From CALBZH01 sp964538515 (GTDB lineage Bacteria; Desulfobacterota; Syntrophobacteria; Syntrophobacterales; Syntrophobacteraceae), in assembly GCA_964538515.1 (NCBI GenBank), contig CAZIEW010000099.1, positions 1 through 9,640 on the forward strand: 9,640 nucleotides of DNA, given 5' to 3'. This document shows positions 1 to 7,514 of the stretch, in pieces (the stretch's first letter is position 1; every line of letters starts with the position of its first letter). The position numbers were made by a program, and so were the translations under genes. The notes below the pieces were generated by a model. That model had not been told where the DNA came from. It worked only from the letters and a program-made list of their open reading frames with translations, and ran no database searches.

Positions 1-2
1 TG

Positions 3-110
3 ACCCCCGTTTGGCGAGTCACCGATCATGGTCACGTGTGGTGGAAGATCCGCACGCACGCCAACCATTTTGAGCTGATCCGCAGCTGCTTTCTGAAAGC
101 GCTCAGGTAG
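3..110 (+). CDS. Possible C-terminal end of an upstream gene (partial)
   Basis: The third forward frame is open from the window edge to a TAG at 108-110 and encodes about 35 residues with a protein-like composition (three Trp, several His, ending FLKALR). About 74% of its codons end in G or C, as in the real genes here. The other two forward frames stop sooner or give less protein-like text. It ends 41 bases before the atoS start, so it could be the last gene upstream of atoS, possibly co-transcribed. I do not recognise the family, and the start lies outside the window. It could equally be non-coding leader DNA. Confidence 0.35.
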   Translation, partial: TPVWRVTDHGHVWWKIRTHANHFELIRSCFLKALR

Positions 111-151
111 GCGGCGAGTGAGCTCCGATGGGCTCCCTGAGGAGAAACCGC

Positions 152-2014
152 ATGGGGCAACCGTGGCTTCGAAGCCTGCGCGGACGCATGATCCTGCTGT
201 CTCTGGTCATCGTCAACGTCCCGATCCTGGTGACCGCCTATCTGCTCAAAGAGAGTGCCGAGCAGTCCCTTTTGAATGAAAAAGAAAGCAAGCTGGCCGC
301 GATGGCCGCGCTCATGGATGCCCGTCTCGGCCCTGGAGGCTATGACGAAATTCTCGCGCGGCACGGGGCTCTGGCGAGTACGCGTGAGGAGCGGATCGCG
401 CTGCTCAATCGGGAGCTTGCCGGGGTGACGGACGAAATTGCCGCGGCATCCCCCGGACTGGGAGTCGGCTACTACGGCAGGGACTTGGATGCGATCCTGA
501 CCTATGGGCCTTCCCGCGTGCTCGGGCACACGGTGGGAATCGCCATCCCCGGAGACCATCCCGGACGGGCGGTGATGGAGCGGAACGCGTTTCGCGTCGA
601 GTTCGGGACGCTGGTTCGAGGCAACATCATGAATGCCATGCGCCCCATCGAGCGGCAGGGACGGGTGATCGGCTACATCTGGGCCAACGAGCTCACCGAT
701 GACGTCCGGGCTCAGCTGAGCACCATGGACCGGAGGCTCACTCTGTCCATGGGGATCGGGATGCTGTTGAGCCTCCTGCTCATCCTGGGGTTGACCGAAG
801 GTGTCGTGCGCGACGTGCAACGGATTGTCCGGGGGTTGAGAGACCTACGATTCGACCTGCGACGGCGCATCACCGGTCTTCGGGGGGAGATGGGGGAAAT
901 CGCGGAGACCATCCACGAGATGGCCGATTCTCTCGCCAGCGCTCGCTCCCTCAGCGAAAACATCATGACCAGCATGGTGGACGGTGTCATCGCCGTGGAC
1001 AATTCCGGTACGATCACGGCCGTGAATGCCACGGCAGAGCGCCTCACCGGATTCCCTGCGTCTGAAATCATCGGAAACCCCTATCGAGAGATCTTCTGCC
1101 GGGACCCGTCCTTCGAGAGTTTGCTCCTCGATACACTCCAATCGGGCCGATCGCACATTGGATCTGAAGTTGGCTATCAGGGACGCCGCGGACTTCTATG
1201 GACCAGTGTCTCGACCTCGTTGCTGCGGAATGCGGACGGGACAGCGATCGGAGCGGTAGCGGTGTTCAAGGACCTTACGGAGCGGAAGCGGCTCGAGCAG
1301 CAGGTGCAGCGAGCGAATCGTCTGGCAACGCTCGGGGAGCTCATGGCGGGGGTGGCCCACGAGATCAGAAATCCGCTCACGAGCATCAAAGGGTTTCTGC
1401 AGTATTTCCGGTCCGGAGGGCGTGAGGGCGAGGTGGAGCGTTACGTCCCCCTCATGCTGCAGGAAGTGGATCGGATGAACCGGATCATCGACACGATGCT
1501 CTATTGCGCGCGTCCCAGCCAGTCGGCGGTGCTGCCAACGGACTTGGGCGGCGTGCTGCGCGACACTCTAGTCCTTGTGAAGAGCCGGTCCGGGAAGGAG
1601 GACATCCACTATGAGGTGTGCATGGAGGAGACGTTGCCGCTCGTATCCGTCGACACCGAGCAGTTCAGGCAGGTCTTTCTCAATCTGCTGGTGAATGCCG
1701 GACAGGCCATCGAGGAAAAGGGAATCATTCGTGTGGTCGGGGAAGTGATCCCCGAATCGGGAGACATCAGGTTGACCTTTGAGGACAGTGGGCCGGGAAT
1801 CCCGGAGGATCAACGAGCGAAGATCTTCGATCCCTTCTTTACGACCAAGCCCGCCGGAACCGGCCTGGGGCTTGCCGTGGTCCAGCGGATCGTGACGGCC
1901 CACGGTGGAGAGATCCACGTGGGCTCGAGCTCCGAGGGAGGTGCCTCCATCCAGTTGATCATCCCGACAAAAAGGAGTCCTGATGAGCCCGGGCAAAGTG
2001 CTTGTAGCGGATGA
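152..2014 (+). CDS. atoS: AtoS-type membrane sensor histidine kinase
   Basis: Senses a signal outside the membrane and phosphorylates the response regulator encoded next. The chosen ATG (152) has TGAGGAG seven bases upstream and gives 620 residues; an in-frame ATG at 128 lacks such a site. Layout: TM1 about 13-32, extracytoplasmic sensor about 33-197, TM2 about 198-219, HAMP-like linker 220-272, PAS about 268-382, HisKA with phospho-acceptor His403 (AGVAHEIRNPL), and HATPase_c with N515, the DSGPGIP motif (about 545-552) and GTGLGL (569-574). Every catalytic box is intact. The sensor region matches E. coli AtoS as I recall it: GxGYY, LDAIxTY, DHPGRxVM, MxPIER and GYIWANELT are all present, and length is close (608 in E. 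coli). The family responds to acetoacetate and is reported to respond to polyamines in E. coli; the ligand here is not known. The 3' end overlaps atoC by 32 bases, implying translational coupling. Confidence 0.9.
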   Translation: MGQPWLRSLRGRMILLSLVIVNVPILVTAYLLKESAEQSLLNEKESKLAAMAALMDARLGPGGYDEILARHGALASTREERIALLNRELAGVTDEIAAASPGLGVGYYGRDLDAILTYGPSRVLGHTVGIAIPGDHPGRAVMERNAFRVEFGTLVRGNIMNAMRPIERQGRVIGYIWANELTDDVRAQLSTMDRRLTLSMGIGMLLSLLLILGLTEGVVRDVQRIVRGLRDLRFDLRRRITGLRGEMGEIAETIHEMADSLASARSLSENIMTSMVDGVIAVDNSGTITAVNATAERLTGFPASEIIGNPYREIFCRDPSFESLLLDTLQSGRSHIGSEVGYQGRRGLLWTSVSTSLLRNADGTAIGAVAVFKDLTERKRLEQQVQRANRLATLGELMAGVAHEIRNPLTSIKGFLQYFRSGGREGEVERYVPLMLQEVDRMNRIIDTMLYCARPSQSAVLPTDLGGVLRDTLVLVKSRSGKEDIHYEVCMEETLPLVSVDTEQFRQVFLNLLVNAGQAIEEKGIIRVVGEVIPESGDIRLTFEDSGPGIPEDQRAKIFDPFFTTKPAGTGLGLAVVQRIVTAHGGEIHVGSSSEGGASIQLIIPTKRSPDEPGQSACSG

Positions 2015-3383
2015 CGAAGACAATGTGCGCGTCATGCTGCGGCTGGTGCTCGGTAGTGAAGGCTACGACGTGCTGGAGGCGTCCGACGGGCAGGAGGCTG
2101 TGGACGTAGCCATCCGCGAGCATCCCGATGTCATCCTCATGGATGTGCGCATGCCTCGCATGGACGGCATGGCGGCGATGACGGCTATCCGCAAACATCG
2201 GATCCACACGGCGGTGATCCTGATGACCGCCTTCGCGGCCGTGGAGTCCGCCGTGGAAGGCATGAAGAACGGCGCCTACGACTACATCATCAAGCCCTTC
2301 GACATCGACGAAGTGAAAATCCTCCTCGGTCGTCTCATGGAAGCACGGCGTCTGGCGGCTGAGGTGAACCTGCTCCGAAGAGAGTTTTCGGCTCACTACC
2401 GCCTTGATGGAGCGTTGACCCACTCGCCCCGCATGCGGGACGTGTACGAGGCTGCGGCGCGGGTCGCCCCCACTCAGGCGACGGTGTTGGTGACGGGCGA
2501 AAGCGGAACTGGAAAAGAGCTGCTGGTGAACCGCATCCACTACAGCAGTCCCCGCGCTCAAGGGCCTTTCATCAAGGTCAACTGCAGCGCTCTGCCGGAA
2601 ACGCTTCTCGAAAGCGAGCTTTTCGGGCACGAGAAGGGAGCTTTCACCAGTGCCGTCACGCGGAGGTTGGGCCGGTTCGAGCTCGCGGACAAGGGGACGC
2701 TTTTTCTGGACGAGATCGCCGAGATGCCACCGCTGGTTCAAGTGAAGCTGCTTCGGGTGCTCCAGGAACGGGAATTCGAGCGTGTCGGCGGGCATCAGCC
2801 CATCAGGACCGACATCCGAATCATCGCGGCCACCAACCAGTCACTGCCTGCCCTGGTGGCTTCGGGACGGTTTCGCGAGGACCTGTACTACCGCCTGGCC
2901 GTCGTCACCCTGGAAATTCCGCCGTTGAGGGAACGGAGGGAAGACATCCCCCTGCTTGCCCGCCTGTTCCTTCAGCGGTTTGCCCAGGAAACGGGCCGTG
3001 AGATCGATGACTTTGATCCGGAGACGCTGTCGATTCTGGAAAGCCATTCCTGGCCGGGAAATGCGCGGGAGCTGTCCAACGTCGTGGAGCGAGCCGTCAT
3101 CATGAGCACGGGCAGGATGATCTTTCCAGAGGACCTTCCGCCGCACTTGCTGTCGACGAGTGCGCCTGACACGATCGAAGGCCCCACGCGCTGGAAAGGA
3201 AAGAGCCTGCGGGAGATCATCAAAGAGACAGAGGCGCGGGTGATCCGCCAGGTGCTGCAGGCCAACCGGGGCAATCGCATGAAGACCGCCAGAGACCTCG
3301 CCATGAGCCGCCGCGCGCTGCAGTACAAAATCGAGGAGTACAATCTGGCCGCTGAAAACGAGGAGTCGGTGCGCAAAGTTTAG
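1983..3383 (+). CDS. atoC: AtoC-type sigma-54-dependent response regulator
   Basis: Cytoplasmic NtrC-family enhancer-binding activator and likely partner of the kinase encoded upstream. The ATG follows AAAGGAG by five bases and lies inside the end of atoS. The 466-residue protein (E. coli AtoC is 461) has all three expected domains. Receiver, about 5-115: acidic pair D10/D11, phospho-acceptor D54, T82, K104. AAA+ sigma-54 interaction domain, about 142-370: Walker A GESGTGKE at 172-179, Walker B FLDE at 241-244, arginines R296/R298 of the RFRED motif. Fis-type helix-turn-helix at about 421-455 (NRMKTARDLAMSRRALQYK). The sigma-54 contact loop reads GAFTSA (219-224) rather than the usual GAFTGA. 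Phosphorylation should drive oligomerisation and ATP-dependent opening of sigma-54 promoters. The good -24/-12 promoter just upstream of atoE is its obvious target. ZraR/HydG-type regulators are close relatives, but the neighbours favour AtoC. Confidence 0.9.
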   Translation: MSPGKVLVADDEDNVRVMLRLVLGSEGYDVLEASDGQEAVDVAIREHPDVILMDVRMPRMDGMAAMTAIRKHRIHTAVILMTAFAAVESAVEGMKNGAYDYIIKPFDIDEVKILLGRLMEARRLAAEVNLLRREFSAHYRLDGALTHSPRMRDVYEAAARVAPTQATVLVTGESGTGKELLVNRIHYSSPRAQGPFIKVNCSALPETLLESELFGHEKGAFTSAVTRRLGRFELADKGTLFLDEIAEMPPLVQVKLLRVLQEREFERVGGHQPIRTDIRIIAATNQSLPALVASGRFREDLYYRLAVVTLEIPPLRERREDIPLLARLFLQRFAQETGREIDDFDPETLSILESHSWPGNARELSNVVERAVIMSTGRMIFPEDLPPHLLSTSAPDTIEGPTRWKGKSLREIIKETEARVIRQVLQANRGNRMKTARDLAMSRRALQYKIEEYNLAAENEESVRKV

Positions 3384-3632
3384 CCGGGGTGCGTATGGTT
3401 TAGGCGCCGGAGATCCCCGGTCCGTCATCCCGCATGTCTTCTGCCCGGATCCGGCAGTGCTCTCGAAAGAGCCCGGGATTCAGACCCTTGCCGCAATGAC
3501 AGCCCCTTCATCCAAGCCCATCTGGACATTGCGCCGTCGTGCTCCGGCCTGACCGGTAGCCGCGCTTTCGGCATAATTGGAAACGCTCCCCGTCTCCCGT
3601 CTCCCCCGTCCCAGCAGCCTCCTGATGCATTC
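3384..3632. other. atoC-atoE intergenic region, upstream of the promoter
   Basis: About 250 bases with no convincing gene; short open frames exist on both strands, but none has a ribosome site or recognisable product. It holds CCGGGG (3384-3389) facing CCCCGG (3415-3420), a GCTCT-CGAA-AGAGC hairpin (3459-3472), and a pyrimidine-rich tract of CCCGTCT-like units at about 3586-3611. No T-tract follows the hairpins, so no clear terminator is seen after atoC. Because the promoter at 3633-3648 needs an enhancer-bound activator, AtoC sites are expected somewhere here, but I could not identify a convincing palindrome resembling the E. coli AtoC site. Confidence 0.5.
3422..3502. repeat. Degenerate REP-like inverted-repeat element
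   Basis: The stretch begins CCGTCATCCCGC and ends GCCGCAATGACAG, so GTCAT (3424-3428) faces ATGAC (3496-3500). Inside are GCCCGGATCC, a perfect GCTCT/AGAGC hairpin with a four-base loop (3459-3472), and GCCCGGGATTCAG. The GTCATtCCCG...CGGGAtTCAG...ATGAC layout resembles the short palindromic repeats scattered between genes in many proteobacterial genomes. Only one copy is in the window, so its repeated nature cannot be shown here. Confidence 0.3.
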
Positions 3633-3648
3633 CGGCACGTGAATTGCC
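3633..3648 (+). promoter_or_regulatory. Sigma-54 (-24/-12) promoter of atoE
   Basis: The sequence CGGCACGTGAATTGCC matches the consensus TGGCACG-N4-TTGC at 10 of 11 defined positions. The invariant GG (3634-3635) and GC (3646-3647) are separated by exactly ten bases. Transcription would start near 3659, leaving a leader of about 90 bases before atoE. A sigma-54 activator (AtoC) is encoded directly upstream, which makes the site much more credible. Confidence 0.8.
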
Positions 3649-3657
3649 CATAGGGAC

Positions 3658-3678
3658 CGGCGAGCATCGTTCTCGCCG
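3658..3678 (+). promoter_or_regulatory. 5'-terminal stem-loop of the atoE leader
   Basis: CGGCGAG (3658-3664) and CTCGCCG (3672-3678) form a perfect 7-bp GC-rich stem with a seven-base loop. It falls at the predicted transcription start, so the mRNA would begin with a hairpin, a position known to protect some bacterial messages from 5'-end-dependent decay. There is no T-tract after it, so it is not a terminator. The function is inferred. Confidence 0.45.
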
Positions 3679-3748
3679 TGGAGAGAATTCACTTCATGGC
3701 CTTTGTCATCTTCCAAACCGCCTCATGGGGCACACGAGGGAGGAATCC

Positions 3749-5104
3749 ATGATTCGAAAGCTTGCCGCATTGTTTACGCATCTCATGAAGAACTACCTGC
3801 CGGACGCCTACCTTTTCGCCATCCTGCTCACATTCATTGCCTCGATTCTCTCGCTTCTCTTCACCGGCTCCAACATCATGAAGGTGATCTCCGAATGGGG
3901 AAACGGCATCTACGGCATTGTCGGGTTCGCCATGCAGATGATCCTGATCCTGATCACGGGGCACGCGCTGGCGCTCACGCCTCTCATGGACCGGATTCTG
4001 ATCCGAATCGCCGCGCTCGGGGACACGCCGATCAAAGCGGGCATGGTCGTCTCCTTCGTTTCAGCCGTGTGCTGTTGGATCAACTGGGGATTCGGGCTGA
4101 TCGTCGGTGGACTGCTGGCCCTCGAGGTTTCCAAGAAAACGCGCAAGGTGGACTTCCCATACCTGATTGCCGCCGCCTACAGCGGGTTTGTGATCTGGCA
4201 CCAGGGTCTTTCGGGGTCGGTGCCCCTCGTTGTCGCCACGGCCAAGCACGCCCAGAATTTCGTCGAGAAGTATCTGGGAAGCCCGGTTCCCGTGAGCCAG
4301 ACGATCTTTCAGCCCTTCAACCTCCTTCCGGCTCTGCTCATCATCCTGACGCTGCCCCTCCTGTTTGCCCTCATGCACCCCAAGGAAGACGAGGTGAAGT
4401 CCATCTCGGAAGACCGGTTGCGGGAGCTCCAGAATGAGAAGGCCTATGTGGAACGGCCGGAGAATCCCACCATCGCCGAAAGAATCGACCACAGCACGGT
4501 CATCAACGCGCTCCTGTGCATCATGGGGATCGCGTACCTGGTGTGGCACTTTTACAGCAAGGGCTTCGACCTCAACCTGAACATCGTCATTTTCATCTTT
4601 TTCATTTCGGGGGCGGCGCTTCACGGGAAGCCCATCAATTACGTGAAGGCCATCTCGATCGCCATCCGGGGCGCAGGCGGGATCGCGCTCCAGTTTCCGC
4701 TGTACGGTGGTATTCAGGGGATCATGCTCGGAACGGGGCTCGCCAAGGTCATCGCCGGGTGGTTCGTGGCGATTTCATCCGGACAGACCTTCTACATGCT
4801 GCAGTTCCTCGCGGCTGGAGTCATCAACGTGTTCATCCCCTCGGGCGGCGGACAGTGGGCGGCTCAGGGACCCATCACCATCGAGGCCGCCAACCTGTTG
4901 GGGATCGATGTGGTCCGGTCGGCCATGATGGTGGCGTGGGGCGATCAGTGGACGAACATGATCCAGCCGTTCTGGGCTTTGCCGCTGTTGGGACTCGCCG
5001 GGCTCTCAGCGCGTGATGTGATGGGCTACACGACCATGACACTCATCTGGTCGGGCGTTGTCTTTGTGATCTTCTCCCTCCTGACGGGCTTCGGCATCGT
5101 CTAG
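3749..5104 (+). CDS. atoE: AtoE-type short-chain fatty acid transporter
   Basis: Inner-membrane permease of the AtoE/TIGR00366 short-chain fatty acid transporter family, expected to move acids such as acetoacetate or butyrate. The chosen ATG follows GAGGGAGGA at a five-base spacing and gives 451 residues (E. coli AtoE is 440); the frame stays open upstream to 3644, but that extension overlaps the promoter and is not credible. Many hydrophobic helices are visible, for example about 19-38, 56-75, 97-122, 138-162, 190-208, 250-267, 276-291, 329-363 and 427-447, with a charged cytoplasmic-type loop at about 211-248. Family signatures seen: GHALA (71-75), INWGFGL (111-117), SGGGQWAAQGP (365-375) and the GDQWTNMIQPFWALP segment (398-412). 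The preceding atoSC genes and the sigma-54 promoter suggest AtoC-controlled expression. The enzymes atoD, atoA and atoB are absent, so a monocistronic transcript is likely. Confidence 0.9.
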   Translation: MIRKLAALFTHLMKNYLPDAYLFAILLTFIASILSLLFTGSNIMKVISEWGNGIYGIVGFAMQMILILITGHALALTPLMDRILIRIAALGDTPIKAGMVVSFVSAVCCWINWGFGLIVGGLLALEVSKKTRKVDFPYLIAAAYSGFVIWHQGLSGSVPLVVATAKHAQNFVEKYLGSPVPVSQTIFQPFNLLPALLIILTLPLLFALMHPKEDEVKSISEDRLRELQNEKAYVERPENPTIAERIDHSTVINALLCIMGIAYLVWHFYSKGFDLNLNIVIFIFFISGAALHGKPINYVKAISIAIRGAGGIALQFPLYGGIQGIMLGTGLAKVIAGWFVAISSGQTFYMLQFLAAGVINVFIPSGGGQWAAQGPITIEAANLLGIDVVRSAMMVAWGDQWTNMIQPFWALPLLGLAGLSARDVMGYTTMTLIWSGVVFVIFSLLTGFGIV

Positions 5105-5118
5105 TCCCTCTCCTGACG

Positions 5119-5145
5119 AAGGCGGAGGCTGTTCAGCTCCGCCTT
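5119..5145 (+). terminator. Possible terminator after atoE
   Basis: AAGGCGGAG (5119-5127) pairs perfectly with CTCCGCCTT (5137-5145) around a nine-base loop, 14 bases after the atoE stop. The run TTTT comes only at 5157-5160, eleven bases after the stem, so this is not a textbook intrinsic terminator. It may end atoE transcription or simply stabilise its 3' end. Confidence 0.45.
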
Positions 5146-5292
5146 CTCCCTCGTGGTTTTGCTCCCGATCGCCTCGCATGCGCCATACCGTTCACAGCCC
5201 CACTGCGCGAAATCGATCGTCTTTCCGCCGAGCGGTGAGCGTCGCCGAAACCCCTCCCCGAGACTCCTGACCGGTTGCACAGCCATTCAAGT

Positions 5293-5308
5293 TGGCGTAG
5301 GGTATGCA
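5293..5308 (+). promoter_or_regulatory. Probable sigma-54-type promoter of the kinase gene
   Basis: TGGCGTAGGGTATGCA has GG (5294-5295) and GC (5306-5307) ten bases apart, the leading T, and the ATGC form of the -12 box. The middle ACG of the consensus is not kept, so about 7 of 11 defined positions match. It lies in intergenic DNA, with a predicted start near 5319 and a leader of about 50 bases to the kinase ATG. It is weaker than the sites at 3633 and 8725. Confidence 0.45.
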
Positions 5309-5369
5309 CATCCCCTTGAGCAAGATCCACTGTCACACCTTGGCGCTCTCGAATAAGGAGCATCCTTCG

Positions 5370-7424
5370 ATGCAGCTCATTGGCACGACACTGGGCCAGT
5401 ACCGGATCACGGAGCAGATCGGCGAAGGCGGCATGGCTACGGTCTACAAAGCGTACCAGGCGAGTCTCGACCGGTTTGTGGCTATCAAGGTTCTGGCTCC
5501 CACGCATGCAAGAACGCCCGGGTTCAAGGAGCGTTTCTTCCGCGAAGCCAGGGCCGTGGCTCAGCTCAGCCATCCGAACATTCTGCCCGTTTATGACGTC
5601 GCGACGGAGAACGACATTTGCTACCTCGTCATGAAGTGCATCAGCGGCTCATCGATGCGCGACATCATGGGTGAGAAGATGGATCTGTCGCGAATCTGCC
5701 GGTATATCGACCAGGTGGCCGGCGCGCTGGACCATGCTCACGACCGGGGGATCATCCATCGGGACATCAAGTCGCACAACTTGCTGCTCGAAGGGGATTG
5801 GGTCTTTCTCACGGACTTCGGAATCGCCAAGATCATGGAAGCGAGCACGGTGCTCACCAGCACCGGGGAGCTCATCGGAACCCCCTGCTACATGTCTCCC
5901 GAGCAGGCCAGGGGAAAGCCCGTCGACCATCGGACCGACATCTATTCCCTTGGAATCGTGATCTACGAAATGATCACGGGAACCGTTCCCTTTAAAGGGG
6001 AAACCCCGTATGGGGTCATTTACAAGCAGATCCACGAGCCGCTGCCGCTGCCTCGAGCACACCGACCGGATTTGCCCGAAGACGTCGAGCGGGTCGTGCT
6101 CAAAGCCCTGGCCAAGGAGCCCGAGCATCGCTACGATCGAGCCGGCCAGCTTGCGGAGGCCTTGCGGTCGGCCGTGGCGCTTTCCCTGGAAAATGCGACC
6201 ACCGAGCTGCTCCTTCCCTCGGACTTGCGGGAGGACGATGCGTCGACACACCCTTTCTCCAAGGCCGCTGCACCTCAAGAGCTCCATACTGGAGCGGCGG
6301 TTGCCTCGCCAAAGGCGGAAGAGGAGACCGAGCGGCCCGCACCTCGCTCGAATCGGATGGTCTATGCGGCTGTAGCCGGTGCGCTGCTGATCCTTGCGTG
6401 CATCCTTGCGAGTGCCGTCTACCTCGGAGGATTTGGCCGGAGCCGACCGAGAGGACCGGAAACGCCGGTGCAGGAGACTCCGGCGCTTGCGCGCTCCGCG
6501 ACGCTTCAGCTGGAGAGCACTCCGTCGGGCGCCATGGTCCTCGTCGACGGTAAACGCGCGGGCCTAACCCCCATGCGTCTCGACTTGCCGCTTGGAGAGC
6601 ACCGCGTCCGGCTGGAGCTCGTGGGGCATGGAGCCTGGGAGGACGTCTTCCGCCTGGCGGAGGCCCGGGAATATCCCGTCCGGGTTGATCTTAAGCCCGA
6701 GCCCCGGGTCGCATCGTTGAAGATCGGTTCGACGCCGGAGGGGGCCGACGTTACCGTGGACGGCACCCTCCAGGGCCAAACCCCCATCCGGTCCGAGCTG
6801 CCGCTCGGCAGCCATTCCATAAGACTGAGCCGGAGCGGCTACAAGGATTCCGAGCGGACACTCACGCTGGGCGAAGCTAAGGAATACGAGCTGATTGTGG
6901 AGCTTGTGAGCGGTGAGTCCCCGCCACTCCCGGCGATCGAGACCGCTCCGGCGACGGACCGTCTTCGGGAGCAGTTCGAAAAAGGTCGCCAGTCCCTGGC
7001 GGGCGGGAGCCAGAAGGAGGCGTTTGAGCTGTTCATGAAAGGCGCGGTCCAAGGGCACGTGGAAAGCCAGAACGAAGTCGGGTACATGCTCATGCACGGC
7101 CTTGGCGTCAAGAAGAGCCTGAAGGAGGCGGCCCAGTGGCTCCGCAAGGCGGCGGCTCAGGGATACGCCGCCAGCCAGAACAACCTCGGGATCCTCTACC
7201 TCAAAGGCGGTCCGGGCATCCAGCAGGACGACCGCGAGGCGCTTACGTGGTTCCGGATGGCCGCGGAACAGGGCAACCGGGAAGGGCAGTTCTATCTCGC
7301 GAACATGTGTCGATACGGCCGGGGGCAAAGCGCTGATCTGGATCAGGCGGTGGAGTGGTACCGCAAGGCGGCCGCCCAGGGCCACGAGGATGCGGCGAAG
7401 GCCCTGAAGGCCTTGGGGAGGTGA
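5370..7424 (+). CDS. Transmembrane Ser/Thr protein kinase with PEGA and Sel1 domains
   Basis: Hanks-type kinase expected to phosphorylate Ser/Thr in cytoplasmic targets in response to an envelope cue. The ATG at 5370 has AAGGAG nine bases upstream and gives 684 residues starting MQLIGTTLGQYRI, a usual opening for this family; an ATG at 5304 lies inside the promoter. Kinase domain about 11-267: glycine loop GEGGMATV (18-25), K40, E59, catalytic HRD with D132, N137, DFG (149-151), GTPCYMSPEQ (170-179), D190. All catalytic residues are present; the loop reads HRDIKSHN where HRDxKPxN is more common. T160, T163, T165 and T171 are candidate activation-loop sites. A charged, Ala/Pro-rich linker leads to one TM helix (about 330-354), two PEGA domains (about 377-443 and 447-513) and three to four Sel1 repeats (about 549-682). 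The C-terminal half should face the periplasm. Substrate and signal are unknown; the next gene encodes a likely partner. Confidence 0.88.
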   Translation: MQLIGTTLGQYRITEQIGEGGMATVYKAYQASLDRFVAIKVLAPTHARTPGFKERFFREARAVAQLSHPNILPVYDVATENDICYLVMKCISGSSMRDIMGEKMDLSRICRYIDQVAGALDHAHDRGIIHRDIKSHNLLLEGDWVFLTDFGIAKIMEASTVLTSTGELIGTPCYMSPEQARGKPVDHRTDIYSLGIVIYEMITGTVPFKGETPYGVIYKQIHEPLPLPRAHRPDLPEDVERVVLKALAKEPEHRYDRAGQLAEALRSAVALSLENATTELLLPSDLREDDASTHPFSKAAAPQELHTGAAVASPKAEEETERPAPRSNRMVYAAVAGALLILACILASAVYLGGFGRSRPRGPETPVQETPALARSATLQLESTPSGAMVLVDGKRAGLTPMRLDLPLGEHRVRLELVGHGAWEDVFRLAEAREYPVRVDLKPEPRVASLKIGSTPEGADVTVDGTLQGQTPIRSELPLGSHSIRLSRSGYKDSERTLTLGEAKEYELIVELVSGESPPLPAIETAPATDRLREQFEKGRQSLAGGSQKEAFELFMKGAVQGHVESQNEVGYMLMHGLGVKKSLKEAAQWLRKAAAQGYAASQNNLGILYLKGGPGIQQDDREALTWFRMAAEQGNREGQFYLANMCRYGRGQSADLDQAVEWYRKAAAQGHEDAAKALKALGR

Positions 7425-7514
7425 GGTGCCCCGCGGGAGTCGACGTGGCTGCCGAGAAACGGGGACGGGGCCGCCGTGCGGTGGGATAACGACACGCAAT
7501 GGAGGGACCGGATC

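Noticed and set aside
40..53. GG-N10-GC spacing before atoS, a possible third strong sigma-54 promoter
   Set aside because: Only the invariant GG and GC and one flanking base fit; the rest of the consensus is absent and it lies in a stretch that may be coding. Such spacing is common by chance in GC-rich DNA.
32..820. Reverse-strand open frame of 262 codons opposite atoS
   Set aside because: Low-complexity His/Gln/Asp/Arg composition and full overlap with the clear sensor region of atoS; a shadow.
1959..2795. Reverse-strand open frame of 278 codons opposite atoC
   Set aside because: Antisense to the receiver and AAA+ motifs of atoC, with many His and Arg and no domain.
3644..3748. Longer atoE reading frame starting at 3644
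   Set aside because: The extra 35 residues start inside the -12 box, before the predicted transcription start, have no ribosome site and do not resemble the AtoE N terminus.
7476..7514. GTG start for the SUMF1 gene
   Set aside because: No good ribosome site, and it would put 13 polar residues before a clean signal peptide; ATG 7515 has GGAGGG at proper spacing.
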